A stretch of DNA of 64,000 nucleotides from Candidatus Caldilinea saccharophila (GTDB lineage Bacteria > Chloroflexota > Anaerolineae > Caldilineales > Caldilineaceae): positions 1 to 64,000 of the forward strand of contig JADJVW010000022.1 in assembly GCA_016710365.1 (NCBI GenBank), in the 5' to 3' direction. The first letter of the stretch is position 1. The number at the start of each line of letters is the position of its first letter. This document shows positions 33,520 through 42,045 of the stretch, in pieces. The notes below the pieces were generated by a model, which had not been told where the DNA came from, did not search any database, and saw nothing but the letters and a program-made list of their open reading frames with translations. Both the position numbers and the translations under genes were made by a program.

Positions 33520-34473
33520 CTATCTTGGCGCCGGCACGCTTGCCACAATGCGCTGCATTACGGCGTCGGCATCCAGCCCCTCGATCTCCGCTTCCGGGCG
33601 CAGGATGATGCGATGGCGATAGATCGGCAGCAGCACGGCTTTGACATCGTCGGGCGTCACGTAGGCGCGGCCTTGCAGCGCCGCATAGGTTTTGGAGGTG
33701 AGCAGCGTGGCAATGGCGGCGCGCGGGCTGCCGCCCAGGATCAGGTCGGGGCTGCGCCGTGTGGCGTTGGCGATCTGCGTGATGTAGCCGAAGATGCCCT
33801 CCTCCACGGTGATCGCCTGGATCGCGGCGCGGATCGCCGGCAGGTCAGCGCGCGACAGGACGGGCGTGAGGTTGCTGCGGTCGAGGCGGTGCGCGTCGAA
33901 GCCGGCGTGGTAGCGGCGCAAGATTTCGCGCTCTTGCTCGTCGGTCGGGTAGCCGACGAGCACCCGGAACAGAAACCGATCCAACTGCGCTTCGGGCAGC
34001 GGATAAGTGCCTTCATATTCGATGGGATTCTGCGTGGCCAGCACCATGAAGGGGTCGTCGAGCCGATGTTGCACGCCGTCGATGCTTACTTGCTGCTCCT
34101 CCATCGCTTCGAGCAGCGCGGATTGCGTCTTGGCTGGCGCACGGTTGATCTCGTCGGCCAGCACAATGTTGGTGAAGATCGGCCCTTTGCGCAGGTAGAA
34201 CTCGCTGCGGTTGAGGTCGAAGACCTGCGTCCCCACCACGTCGCTCGGCATGAGGTCGGCGGTGAACTGGATGCGGCCAAAGTCGGCCTCGATCAGCCGC
34301 GCCAGCGTCTTGGCGATCAGCGTCTTCGCCACGCCGGGCACGCCTTCCAGCAGGACATGGCCGCCGGCGAGAAAGGCCACCACCACCTGTGTAAACACCT
34401 CTTCCTGTCCAACAATAACTTTGCCGGCTTCCGCTCGCAAGCGTTCGTTCAATTCATAAAGATTCATACTCAC
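33520..34473 (-). CDS. MoxR-family AAA+ ATPase
   Basis: The 317-residue product has Walker A GVPGVAKT (44-51), Walker B with LADEINRAP (DEIN 107-110), the sensor region VLATQNPIEYEGTYPLPEAQ followed by LDRFLF, and a lid domain with GGSPRAAIATLLTSKTYAAL. MoxR ATPases act as chaperones for membrane or surface complexes and are usually encoded with a DUF58 protein and membrane partners. Here the partners are DUF4350 and DUF4129 genes directly upstream; the expected DUF58 gene is not in the window. Confidence 0.93.
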   Translation of the reverse strand: MSMNLYELNERLRAEAGKVIVGQEEVFTQVVVAFLAGGHVLLEGVPGVAKTLIAKTLARLIEADFGRIQFTADLMPSDVVGTQVFDLNRSEFYLRKGPIFTNIVLADEINRAPAKTQSALLEAMEEQQVSIDGVQHRLDDPFMVLATQNPIEYEGTYPLPEAQLDRFLFRVLVGYPTDEQEREILRRYHAGFDAHRLDRSNLTPVLSRADLPAIRAAIQAITVEEGIFGYITQIANATRRSPDLILGGSPRAAIATLLTSKTYAALQGRAYVTPDDVKAVLLPIYRHRIILRPEAEIEGLDADAVMQRIVASVPAPR

Positions 34474-34480
34474 CTGATAG

Positions 34481-35734
34481 TTATCGAATGGTGTGCAGTA
34501 GATGATCGATGTGCGCCGCCAGATTGACGATCTGTTGCTCGCTTGGGCGATCCGCCAGCCCGGTCAAGATTGCCCGCACATCACCAAGCTGCTCATCCGT
34601 CAGCGCCGGCGACGTGTGCGCCAGCGCGCTCAGAAATTGCTCATCGGGCAGATCGGCGAGCACGGCGCGGCGGCGCGCCAGCCCCCCTTTCAGCCGGTTG
34701 TGATGATGGCGCGCCAGTTCGGTGTGCTCGCGCGCGCGGCGATGCAGGTTCGCCATGGCGTGCACATATTCGGCCGCCTCGCGCCCACGCGTCTGTTCTA
34801 TGTTCACGAGCGGCGGGCCAAGCCGGCGCCCTTGCAGCAACAGGAAAATATCCGCAACAGCCAGCACAAAAAGCGTCGCCCAGCCGGTCGGTGTGCGATA
34901 AAGCCAATCCTGCAGCGTGGCAATCTGCGCGCCGACGCGGCTGAATCCGAAGAGATGGTAGGCGTCAAAGACAATCACGCCGCCTGCCGGTGCGTTGCGC
35001 AGCAGGGCGGGCAGCAGTTCGCCCTGTTCGTAGCCTTTCAGGTTGCCATTGGTGAGGTCGACGCCAGGCGCCAGATGCCAGACGACGCCATCCCCCACCG
35101 GCTGGACGGCCGCGACGACTTTGCTGGCCGCGTGCTCGACGAGCGCGGCGCGATCATCTTCTGCGTCGGCCAGCGCCAGCACCGGCACGGCCCGCGGCGC
35201 TTCGCTCAGATCGAGCGTGACGCCGGGTGCAAACCACTCGCGAGGATACAGGCGTCTGCCTTCAGGCAGCAGCGGCTGCACCTGCACTTGCTGGTTCCTG
35301 TGGCTCAGCGCGGACGCCAGCCGCACGCCAAAGCTTTCGGCCAGATGGCGATCCTCGTCGGTGGGGCCGATCAGCACCAACGCGCCCCCGTTTTCCACCC
35401 ACTGCCGCAGGGAGGCCGCCTCCGCCGCAGTGTAGGTAAGCTGGTTCGGATAGACAAAAAGCAGGTCAGCGTTATCCGGCAAGTTGAAGCGAAGACTTCC
35501 CGTGCGCTGGACCGTGTAGCCAAGCTCCTCCAGCCACAGGCGTAAACCCAGCAGACCCGCGGGATGGCTGGCGTCCAGGTCATACGGGATCGGCTCCGGC
35601 GGCGGTGTGGTGAGCAGCGCTGCCGCGATCAGCAGCGCGACCAACGCGGCGATCGCCAGCGGCGTGCCGAGCGCGCGCAAGTTTGCCGGCAGGCGCACAC
35701 GGTGTTGCGCACGAATTGGCGCCTGACCCGTCAT
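34481..35734 (-). CDS. DUF4350 domain membrane protein
   Basis: The 417-residue protein has an N-terminal helix (LAIAALVALLIAAALLTT), then YDLDASHPAGLLGLRLWLEE with the conserved HPAGLLGLR of DUF4350, and VYPNQLTYTAAEAASLRQWV with VENGGALVLIGPTDED, a GATase-like fold. A second helix near residue 280 (ATLFVLAVADIFLLLQGRRLG) and a helical cytoplasmic tail follow. The ATG overlaps the DUF4129 stop (ATGA). The role is unknown; DUF4350 sits with MoxR and DUF4129 genes in many genomes. Confidence 0.88.
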   Translation of the reverse strand: MTGQAPIRAQHRVRLPANLRALGTPLAIAALVALLIAAALLTTPPPEPIPYDLDASHPAGLLGLRLWLEELGYTVQRTGSLRFNLPDNADLLFVYPNQLTYTAAEAASLRQWVENGGALVLIGPTDEDRHLAESFGVRLASALSHRNQQVQVQPLLPEGRRLYPREWFAPGVTLDLSEAPRAVPVLALADAEDDRAALVEHAASKVVAAVQPVGDGVVWHLAPGVDLTNGNLKGYEQGELLPALLRNAPAGGVIVFDAYHLFGFSRVGAQIATLQDWLYRTPTGWATLFVLAVADIFLLLQGRRLGPPLVNIEQTRGREAAEYVHAMANLHRRAREHTELARHHHNRLKGGLARRRAVLADLPDEQFLSALAHTSPALTDEQLGDVRAILTGLADRPSEQQIVNLAAHIDHLLHTIR

Positions 35735-36720
35735 CGAGGCTGCTCCTTGGGCGCGACCGCGCGGCGTTCGAGGTCGTCGACGGCAGCCTGATAGTGCTCA
35801 AAAGTCGCCAGGTCAGGCTCATGCACGCCGTACCAGACATCGTCGAACACCTCGACGACCGATTCCAATGGCGTATGCACTGGATGCGTCGCGGGTGTGT
35901 GCGCCAGCACTTCGCGGTTGGTGAGGCTAGAGTCGCGCGCCACGATGCGCTGCTCCTGCAAGGTCAACAGCGCGGCGAGATAGAGATGGCGCACCGCCGC
36001 GCGGTAGTCGCCGCCCTGCGCAAAGCGACCGGCCGCCACACGCGCAGCCGCCGGTGTGGCAGGCAAGGCGCCGTCTTGCTCCCGCGCGGCATTCGCCTCG
36101 CCCACAAAGCTCTGTAACACCGTTTGCAGCCATTGCGCCAGCAGAAAAATTAACAGCACAGCCGCCACCGCAACGACGCTCCAGCCGACGATTTGGGCAG
36201 CGGTCGTCCCCACGGGGCCGGCTGCGGGGTTGCCTACGGGATCGACGGCCCAGCGGTCGAACAGGTCGGCAAGCCAGCGGCGCAATCGATCGAGCAGCGA
36301 CTCCTGCTGCTGAAACGCGGGGCCGGCCAGCACCTGCTCTAAAACGGCGAGACGGGCTGCACTCTGATCGTGCGCCGCGGCGTCCAGTTGTGCGGCCACT
36401 GTGTCCAGGCGATCCTGTGCGACCGGCGCGTCAAGTTCAGCGTCGGCGTTCCCTAACAAGGGCGCAACCGTCATACGTTCGCCCGAATTCAACTCGACTT
36501 GCTCCAGCGTGGCAATGTGGCGCCGGACTTCTTCCAGCCTGGCAGGCTCAGCTTGCAGCGTGGACGCGGCCTCGCGCACGGCCTCCTGGTAGGCAGCCAC
36601 TGGCATGACGGCTGTGTCGCCTTCCTGGGCGCGTATGACAGGTGGCGCGCTCAAAAAAGCCCCCGTTATCATAAGCAGGAGGATGATACGCGAGTGCTGC
36701 TGTACGAAAATGTACTTCAT
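35731..36720 (-). CDS. DUF4129 domain protein
   Basis: ATG at 36720 overlaps the upstream stop (ATGA), giving 329 residues. A signal peptide (IILLLMITGAFLSAPPVIRA) is followed by a helical extracytoplasmic part (QEAVREAASTLQAEPARLEE), then one membrane helix (VGWSVVAVAAVLLIFLLAQW). The C-terminal DUF4129 contains GGDYRAAVRHLYLAALLTLQ and SSLTNREVLAHTPA. The family resembles transglutaminase-associated tails and is a recurrent partner of DUF4350 and MoxR. Confidence 0.87.
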   Translation of the reverse strand: MKYIFVQQHSRIILLLMITGAFLSAPPVIRAQEGDTAVMPVAAYQEAVREAASTLQAEPARLEEVRRHIATLEQVELNSGERMTVAPLLGNADAELDAPVAQDRLDTVAAQLDAAAHDQSAARLAVLEQVLAGPAFQQQESLLDRLRRWLADLFDRWAVDPVGNPAAGPVGTTAAQIVGWSVVAVAAVLLIFLLAQWLQTVLQSFVGEANAAREQDGALPATPAAARVAAGRFAQGGDYRAAVRHLYLAALLTLQEQRIVARDSSLTNREVLAHTPATHPVHTPLESVVEVFDDVWYGVHEPDLATFEHYQAAVDDLERRAVAPKEQPR

Positions 36721-37757
36721 GAGGGAGGCAGTGTAGGGGGGCGCAGAGTCGCTGGACGAACCGCCAGTTCCAGCGCCTGGATGCGTATGTCGAGGTCGAG
36801 ATTCTCCTTGCGCACACGCAGGTCGTAATAGACCAGCACCAGGGTTAGCGCCAGAAATGGATACCACAGCGTATTGATTAGATAGCTGAGCCCGGTGAGC
36901 ACGCCATTGACCACGCCCACCATCTGTGGAGTCACGAGAATCACGGCAAACATTTGCAGCAGCGAAAGCGGCAGCCCCAACACGACGCCGTTCAAGATGA
37001 ACATCAACACCAGCAAACCAAAGAGCCGCCAGAAGCTGCCATTCGTCAGGCTCCAACTCCGTTTCAGCGCGCTGAGTGGGCCGCAACGTTCGGTCAGGAT
37101 CACTACGGGCGCGACAAACCAGCGCGTCGTCAAATAGGCAATGGGCAGCAAAATCAAGAAGAGAAGTGCAAAGACCAGCGCCACGATCACCAGCACGGCG
37201 CCGACGGCAACAATGCTGTTGCCTTCGATCAGGGAAGCAAGTCCCGCCAGCACGCCGGCAAAGATAAGCGCTACGACGATCACTCCAAAGTACACCGCCA
37301 GCATAACGCCGATCAAAATCAGCGACGCCAGCAGCGTCAGGCCAATAAACGCCCAGAAGCGGCTGAGGCCGACGCGCACGCTGGCGCCTACAGCCAGCGT
37401 GCGCCCCGCCACATTGGCGTCCGCCTGCGCCAGCAGCGACAAGAAGGCGAGTGCGCCCAACACCAATCCAACGCCAGCCGCCAGCAGAGAGAGTCCCATC
37501 ATCGCACCGCTGGCGCGGAAAAAGGCGCTTTCAGTGGACGACGGCAGATCGACCGCATTCAGTAAGAGGCCAAAATAGCTATTCATCGTCATACCCAGCA
37601 GCAGGGCGGCGAGGACGCTGAACGGCACAAAAAAGATCGCGGCGGTCAGCACCAGCTTGCCAAAACGCAACCGGTAGAGGCGAAAGACGCGGTCAAGCAA
37701 CTGGCCAAGCCCCAGGGGCGCCTGAAAAGAGGTTGTTGGCAAAGGGCTTGTCTGCAT
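36717..37757 (-). CDS. Multi-pass membrane protein (DUF7847/GDPD membrane-domain-like)
   Basis: This 346-residue product starts with GLGQLLDRVFRLYRLRFGKL followed by six to seven helices, with FVAPVVILTERCGPLSALKR and SWSLTNGSFWRLFGLLVLMF near residue 230. The L-x-x-S-W-x-L-t-x-G-x-F/W-R pattern is typical of glycerophosphodiesterase-membrane-domain-like proteins placed upstream of DUF4129/DUF4350/MoxR genes. It appears to open the operon that runs to 33520. Confidence 0.8.
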   Translation of the reverse strand: MQTSPLPTTSFQAPLGLGQLLDRVFRLYRLRFGKLVLTAAIFFVPFSVLAALLLGMTMNSYFGLLLNAVDLPSSTESAFFRASGAMMGLSLLAAGVGLVLGALAFLSLLAQADANVAGRTLAVGASVRVGLSRFWAFIGLTLLASLILIGVMLAVYFGVIVVALIFAGVLAGLASLIEGNSIVAVGAVLVIVALVFALLFLILLPIAYLTTRWFVAPVVILTERCGPLSALKRSWSLTNGSFWRLFGLLVLMFILNGVVLGLPLSLLQMFAVILVTPQMVGVVNGVLTGLSYLINTLWYPFLALTLVLVYYDLRVRKENLDLDIRIQALELAVRPATLRPPTLPPS

Positions 37758-37785
37758 GATGATGCTCCTGGCGAAGTAGCTCGCG

Positions 37786-38876
37786 CTACGCGGGGGCGCG
37801 CACGGTCATGGCGCGCAGTCGGGCCGGGTCAATCTGCACGGCCAACGCTTCGCGCACCATGAGCCAGCCATCCACAAGTATAAGCGGCCGATCGGTGATC
37901 TCCTCGCGCAGCTTGAGGAAAAACGACAATTCGGACGGGTGCTCGATCTCCGGTCGCGCTGCAAAGATCGCACGCGCCGCGCCGATCGTGCTGCCCGCCT
38001 GCGAGCCGACCATGATCCCCTTTCCGCGCCGTGGGTGAGTGCGGCCATTGCCAGCGACGCGGTGTAGCCGGTGCGCGGGGTTTTGATGTTGAGGATATCA
38101 AAAGTGTCCAGTTCCAGTTCGCGCTGCAGATCGCGCACGGTAAAGGCGCTGTCGTCAGCAATGATCGGCAGCGCGTCCTGGGCGCGCAACGCAGCGCGAG
38201 CGCGCACCTGCTCCACCGGCAGCGGTTCCTCGCAGTAACATAGCCCCATCTCCCGCAGCGCGGCCAGCCGTGCGCCGGCTTTGTCGGCCTGCATAGTTTC
38301 GTTGGCGTCGGCATAGAGATCTACTGTCGCGCCAAACATCGTTTGTAGGTCGCGGATGCGGGCCAGATCGTCCTCCCAATCGCGCCCGACTTTGACCTTG
38401 AGCACGCGCACTCCCTGCGCCACGACGCGCGCCGCCTCAGCCAGCACCTCATCGCGGCCGCCAATGCCGAGGATATAGCTGACGCGCACCCGCGCTTGCG
38501 TGGCGCCGAGATGCTCCGCCAGCGAGTGTCCTGCGTGCTGCGCCAGCGCATCGTGCACGGCCATGTCGAGCGCGCCTTTGGCGGTGTGGTTGTTGCGAAT
38601 CGGCGCCATGCGCGCCCAGGCGCTGTCCGCGGGTTGCCCCAGCAGGCGCGGCGCCAGCTCGTCCCGGATGATGGCGATCACGGTGGCGGCGGTTTCCCCG
38701 TAGATGGTGGGGCGCGGCGGCGCCTCGGCGACGCCACGACTGTCATCACTTAACGCCACGGTCACCAGCACATGGTGGGCCACGGCCAGGCTGCTCTGGC
38801 TGCCCCAGCGTAGCTCGCCGTGCATGGGGAGCTGGAATTCGGTGGTTTCGATGGCGGCAATCGTCGGAATAGGCAT
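37786..38876 (-). CDS. Mandelate racemase/muconate-lactonizing enzyme family, dipeptide epimerase-like, frameshifted
   Basis: An enolase-superfamily enzyme with RNNHTAKGALDMAVHDALAQ, the K-x-K motif in RVLKVKVGRDW, metal ligands in DLYADANET, CYCEEPLPVEQ and IIADDSAFTV, and NIKTPRTGYTASLAMAALTH. The open frame then drifts into Arg-rich sequence. The correct end (MVGSQAGSTIGAARAIFAAR and ELSFFLKLREEITDRPLILV) lies in another frame to 37786, so one base is off near 38014-38027, a C/T run. The substrate is not determinable; L-Ala-D/L-Glu epimerase or a muconate cycloisomerase are candidates. It directly abuts the ATPase gene upstream. Confidence 0.82.
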
Positions 38877-39704
38877 CTATCTCGCTCGCAGAAAATCGAG
38901 AATTTTCAGCGCGATGGTGTGTGGTGCATCCACCACGGTGTCGACGACCAGCGCACGATCGGGCGCAGCCGCGACCAGCGCGGCGCGTGTGGCCGCGGGA
39001 TCATAATGGCGTCGCTCTTCGACAACGATGGTCAGCGCCTTGCGCAGGTCGTCGGCGGTCACTTCACCTGTACTGACGAGGTCGGCGAGGATGTGCTGCT
39101 CCTGGGCCGTAAATAACGCCGCAGCGTTTTCCACGCCAAGATTGGCGAAGCGCTGCAACTCGTGCACGGCGTGATCGCCCACCCGCGCGGCGATGACATC
39201 AAAGGGGTCGTGGCGTCCTATCAACCGGATCACCCGCACGACATCGGGCGCGTCGAGCATCACGAAGCGGGCGTGCGGCAGCGCCTGGGCAGCGTAGATA
39301 ACTTCGTTTTCGCCGCGCAAGCCATCGAAAAGCAGCAGTCCCGGCGTTTGCACCGCATCTACCAGGAGCGCAGCCAGCGCTTCCCCCATGCCGCCAGGGT
39401 GGAGTTCGCGATAGGCGCGCGTCAAGCCAAAGCGTTGCGTGCGATCCTTGACCGGCGTGGCCGTCTCGCCCAGCGCCGCCTGCATCGTTGGGATGATGAG
39501 CAGGTCGGTCAGGGCGCGGCGGTCAGGGAGAGGGTGAAAGGCCAGGCCAGCGCTGTGCAACGCAGCCAGCGTCGTGCTCTTGCCGACGCCGGTCACGCCG
39601 ACGAGCACCAGCAGCGGGCGCGCGGCGAGCGGCTGCCACGTCGCGACCGGCGGTTCGCCGTAGCCAACGTCAGCTTGAAGACGGGTGAAGGTAGGTTCGC
39701 TCAT
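38877..39704 (-). CDS. P-loop NTPase of unknown role
   Basis: ATG at 39704 gives 275 residues with LLVLVGVTGVGKSTTLAALH (Walker A), LLIIPTMQAALGETATPVKD, and GLLLFDGLRGENEVIYAAQA (Walker B-like LLLFDGLRGE). No specific family is recognised; the arrangement recalls small nucleoside or adenylate kinase-like P-loop proteins. The upstream open extension to 39830 runs through palindromic repeats and is not counted. It abuts the epimerase-like gene. Confidence 0.7.
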   Translation of the reverse strand: MSEPTFTRLQADVGYGEPPVATWQPLAARPLLVLVGVTGVGKSTTLAALHSAGLAFHPLPDRRALTDLLIIPTMQAALGETATPVKDRTQRFGLTRAYRELHPGGMGEALAALLVDAVQTPGLLLFDGLRGENEVIYAAQALPHARFVMLDAPDVVRVIRLIGRHDPFDVIAARVGDHAVHELQRFANLGVENAAALFTAQEQHILADLVSTGEVTADDLRKALTIVVEERRHYDPAATRAALVAAAPDRALVVDTVVDAPHTIALKILDFLRAR

Positions 39705-39736
39705 CTTGCTGGTGCACACTTTCCATTCAATGCGGT

Positions 39737-39833
39737 CCGGTGCGCGGACGTCCCGTCCGAAATAGCGGGCGGGACGTCCGTGCACCGGTGATTCTGTGCT
39801 GTTAGGTAGGCGGACGAGACGTCCGCGCACCGG
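39737..39833. repeat. Three copies of a CCGGTGCGCGGACGTC unit
   Basis: One copy reads forward at 39737-39758 (CCGGTGCGCGGACGTCCCGT) and two read in reverse at about 39768-39788 and 39809-39833. The first two form an imperfect hairpin with a short loop. The cluster fills the space between the cyclophilin stop and the NTPase start. Both genes read leftward, so it could act as a terminator or as an mRNA processing hairpin. Confidence 0.7.
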
Positions 39834-39834
39834 G

Positions 39835-40320
39835 TTATGCTTCCGTCACCACGACCTTGACGATCTTGTCGCCTTGCCGGACGGCGTTGACCACATCCAT
39901 CGTGCTGACGACCTTGCCAAAGACAGTGTGCTTGCCGTTCAAATGCGGTTGCGGCGAATGGGTGATAAAGAACTGACTGCCGTTGGTGTTGGGCCCGGCG
40001 TTCGCCATCGAGATGACGCCAGTCTCGTGCTTGAGCGGGTTGTTCTTGACTTCGTCCTCGAACTTGTAGCCGGGGCCGCCGCGACCGGAGCCGGTGGGGT
40101 CGCCGCCCTGAATCATGAAGTCATTGATGACGCGATGAAAGACGCCGCCGTCATAAAAACCTTCCTTGGCCAGAAAGACGAAGTTGTTGACCGTCTTCGG
40201 CGCGTGTTCGGGGTAGAGTTCCAGCACGATTTGCCCGCGAATGGTCTCGATCGTCACCTTGTACGTCTGCTTCGGGTCGATCTGCATGGCCGGGGAGGTG
40301 TTCCATAGTTTGTCTGTCAT
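39835..40320 (-). CDS. Peptidyl-prolyl cis-trans isomerase, cyclophilin type
   Basis: Of 161 residues. It has VTIETIRGQIVLELYPEHAP, TVNNFVFLAKEGFYDGGVFH, RVINDFMIQGGDPTGSGRGG and SMANAGPNTNGSQFFITHSP followed by QPHLNGKHTVFGKV, all the catalytic core elements (R of FHRV, F-M-x-Q, the Q-F-F, H-L). There is no signal peptide, so it is a cytoplasmic proline isomerase. Family length is normal and the frame is intact. Confidence 0.95.
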   Translation of the reverse strand: MTDKLWNTSPAMQIDPKQTYKVTIETIRGQIVLELYPEHAPKTVNNFVFLAKEGFYDGGVFHRVINDFMIQGGDPTGSGRGGPGYKFEDEVKNNPLKHETGVISMANAGPNTNGSQFFITHSPQPHLNGKHTVFGKVVSTMDVVNAVRQGDKIVKVVVTEA

Positions 40321-40392
40321 TAGATTTGTCCTTTACACAAATGGTTTTTGTCTTGCCGGTGCAGTGTAGCAGAGGCGTGAGTGTTGGACAAT

Positions 40393-40935
40393 TTAGACGC
40401 CAACTGTCTGGCTGCGGCGTTCGAGCAGCAGTACATCGCGCCAGACGCCGTGCAGTTGGCCGATGCGCTCACGCCGGCCGACGATGCGGAAGCCGCTGCG
40501 TTCGTGCAGGCGCACGCTGGCCATGTTTTCGGGGAAGATGCCGGCCTGCAAGGTCCAGAGGCCGGCCAGTTCGGAGGCAGTCACCAGCGCGTCGAGCAGC
40601 CGGCGCCCCACGCCGGCGCCACGGTGCGCGGCAGCGATGTAGACGCTCACTTCTGCGACGCCGGCATAAACCGCGCGTGCGGAGTAGGGCGTCAACGCTG
40701 CCCAGCCCACGATCTGCTCTGTCTGTCGTTGCACAGGCTGGCTTGGCGCCGTCTGGTTCGACGCCTGCCGCCTTGCCACAAGGCGGCAGGCCGGCAGGTG
40801 TTTGTGATCCCACGCGTCCCAATCGGGCGCGCTTTGCTCAAAAGTAGCCTGCCCGGCGGCGATGCCTTCCAGGTAGATGGCGCGCACTTGCGGCCAATCC
40901 GCAGGTTGCATGGCCTCGATCACGATCGACGGCAT
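40393..40935 (-). CDS. GNAT acetyltransferase, phosphinothricin N-acetyltransferase-like
   Basis: The 180-residue product has IEAMQPADWPQVRAIYLEGI, AAGQATFEQSAPDWDAWD, EVSVYIAAAHRGAGVGRRLL and MASVRLHERSGFRIVGRRER, the pattern of the Pat/Bar acetyltransferase subfamily. It contains an insert of about 20 residues (RRQASNQTAPSQPVQRQTEQ) overlapping a perfect palindrome at 40764-40790, so the insert may derive from a repeat. Substrate specificity cannot be read from the sequence. Confidence 0.85.
   Translation of the reverse strand: MPSIVIEAMQPADWPQVRAIYLEGIAAGQATFEQSAPDWDAWDHKHLPACRLVARRQASNQTAPSQPVQRQTEQIVGWAALTPYSARAVYAGVAEVSVYIAAAHRGAGVGRRLLDALVTASELAGLWTLQAGIFPENMASVRLHERSGFRIVGRRERIGQLHGVWRDVLLLERRSQTVGV
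40764..40790. repeat. Perfect 12-bp inverted repeat within an acetyltransferase gene
   Basis: CCTGCCGCCTTG and CAAGGCGGCAGG are separated by three bases (CCA). In the leftward gene they encode a short extra segment (LPACRLVARRQ). The mirror symmetry is exact and resembles an inserted palindromic element. Confidence 0.7.
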
Positions 40936-40936
40936 G

Positions 40937-41947
40937 TTATTGCTCTTTCGCCCGCCGCCAGCGCAGCGCCTCCGCCTCCAGTTGTTTGATTAACCTATCC
41001 TTGCCATCCATGTAGGCCACGATATCGGTTGGGTGCTTGTGCGCCAGCTCGATTTTCAGCGCGGCATAGACGCGGCGCGCTGCCGGGTGGGTGCGCAGAT
41101 AGTCGCGGAACGCAAGATGGCGTTCAACCTCTGGGTGGTCGAAAGCGTAGGCATGACAGTGAACGAGGCGTGCGTGCGCCGAGCCTTTGACAAAGTAGCT
41201 GCGGCCGGGCAGTCCGAATTCCCCGCGCGGAATGTAGCCGATGGCGGCCATTGCAGAGATGCGCTGGTTTGCATCACGGATATCGCGCAGCAGCGGCATC
41301 ATGTCGATTACCGGCTTGGCGGCCAGGCCGGGTACGGAGGTGCTGCCCACATGTTCGATGGCGACCACCGCGTCGCCCAATGCCGCGCGGACGGCCGCGG
41401 CTTCGTGTTCAAAGCGCGCCGGCCACTGCGCGTCATAAGGCACGACCTCGACTACGCGCATCATCTGCGGCCCCAGTTCCTTGACCATGTGCGCAAAGGT
41501 CGGCGCTCGGTAGCCGGCGTGGTTGTCTTGCGCAATGACGCGGTAGCCGAGCCGCTCGAAAAAGGTGAGGTTGCTGGTCAGCGCCAGGCGCACGCCGACG
41601 CGTGCATAGGCGCAGCCTTGCTGCGCGGCCTGCTCTTCGACGCAAGTCATCAACGCGCGCCCGACGCCGCCCGCGCGATAGGCGGGCAGCACTGCCAGCC
41701 GGTGCACGTAGGTCTCGACGCCCGTGCGCACAAAGAAGACGCAGCCCACCGCCGCGCCCTCGACAGTTGCCAGCACCGCGCGTTCGCCGCGATCGAACAA
41801 TGTTTGCAACGATCCTGCGGTTTCTGCGTGCGCGCCGGAGGGTGGGTCGAGGCGCCCGCGCATCTCTTCGAACGCGGCGTGAATCAGATGCAGCAACACA
41901 GGAATATCGGCGGCGCCGGCAGGTTGCAGGACAAATTTTGACATCAT
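40937..41947 (-). CDS. GNAT acetyltransferase fused to a GrpB (UPF0157) nucleotidyltransferase domain
   Basis: Residues 1 to about 160 form a GNAT domain (YVHRLAVLPAYRAGGVGRAL followed by MTCVEEQAAQQG, FFERLGYRVIAQDNHAGYRA). From about residue 165 a GrpB domain follows: VEVVPYDAQWPARFEHEAAA, AIEHVGSTSVPGLAAKPVID, MMPLLRDI and HCHAYAFDHPEVERHLAFRD. The H-V-G-S-T-x-V-P-G-L-x-A-K-P-x-I-D motif is the Pol-beta-like active region. GNAT-GrpB fusions are not rare, but the joint substrate is unknown. ATGs at 41947 and 41944 are the plausible starts. Confidence 0.85.
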   Translation of the reverse strand: MMSKFVLQPAGAADIPVLLHLIHAAFEEMRGRLDPPSGAHAETAGSLQTLFDRGERAVLATVEGAAVGCVFFVRTGVETYVHRLAVLPAYRAGGVGRALMTCVEEQAAQQGCAYARVGVRLALTSNLTFFERLGYRVIAQDNHAGYRAPTFAHMVKELGPQMMRVVEVVPYDAQWPARFEHEAAAVRAALGDAVVAIEHVGSTSVPGLAAKPVIDMMPLLRDIRDANQRISAMAAIGYIPRGEFGLPGRSYFVKGSAHARLVHCHAYAFDHPEVERHLAFRDYLRTHPAARRVYAALKIELAHKHPTDIVAYMDGKDRLIKQLEAEALRWRRAKEQ

Positions 41948-42045
41948 CACCGCTCCAGGCAAAGGGTTTCTTCCTTTTGGCAATTCCCGGATATTATAGG
42001 GGGAAGATGCGCATCGGGCGCAATCTGGTAAAGATGGATGTGGAT

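Noticed and set aside
39705..39830. N-terminal extension of the NTPase at 38877
   Set aside because: The 42 extra codons translate the GGACGTC repeat cluster and are not part of the P-loop domain.
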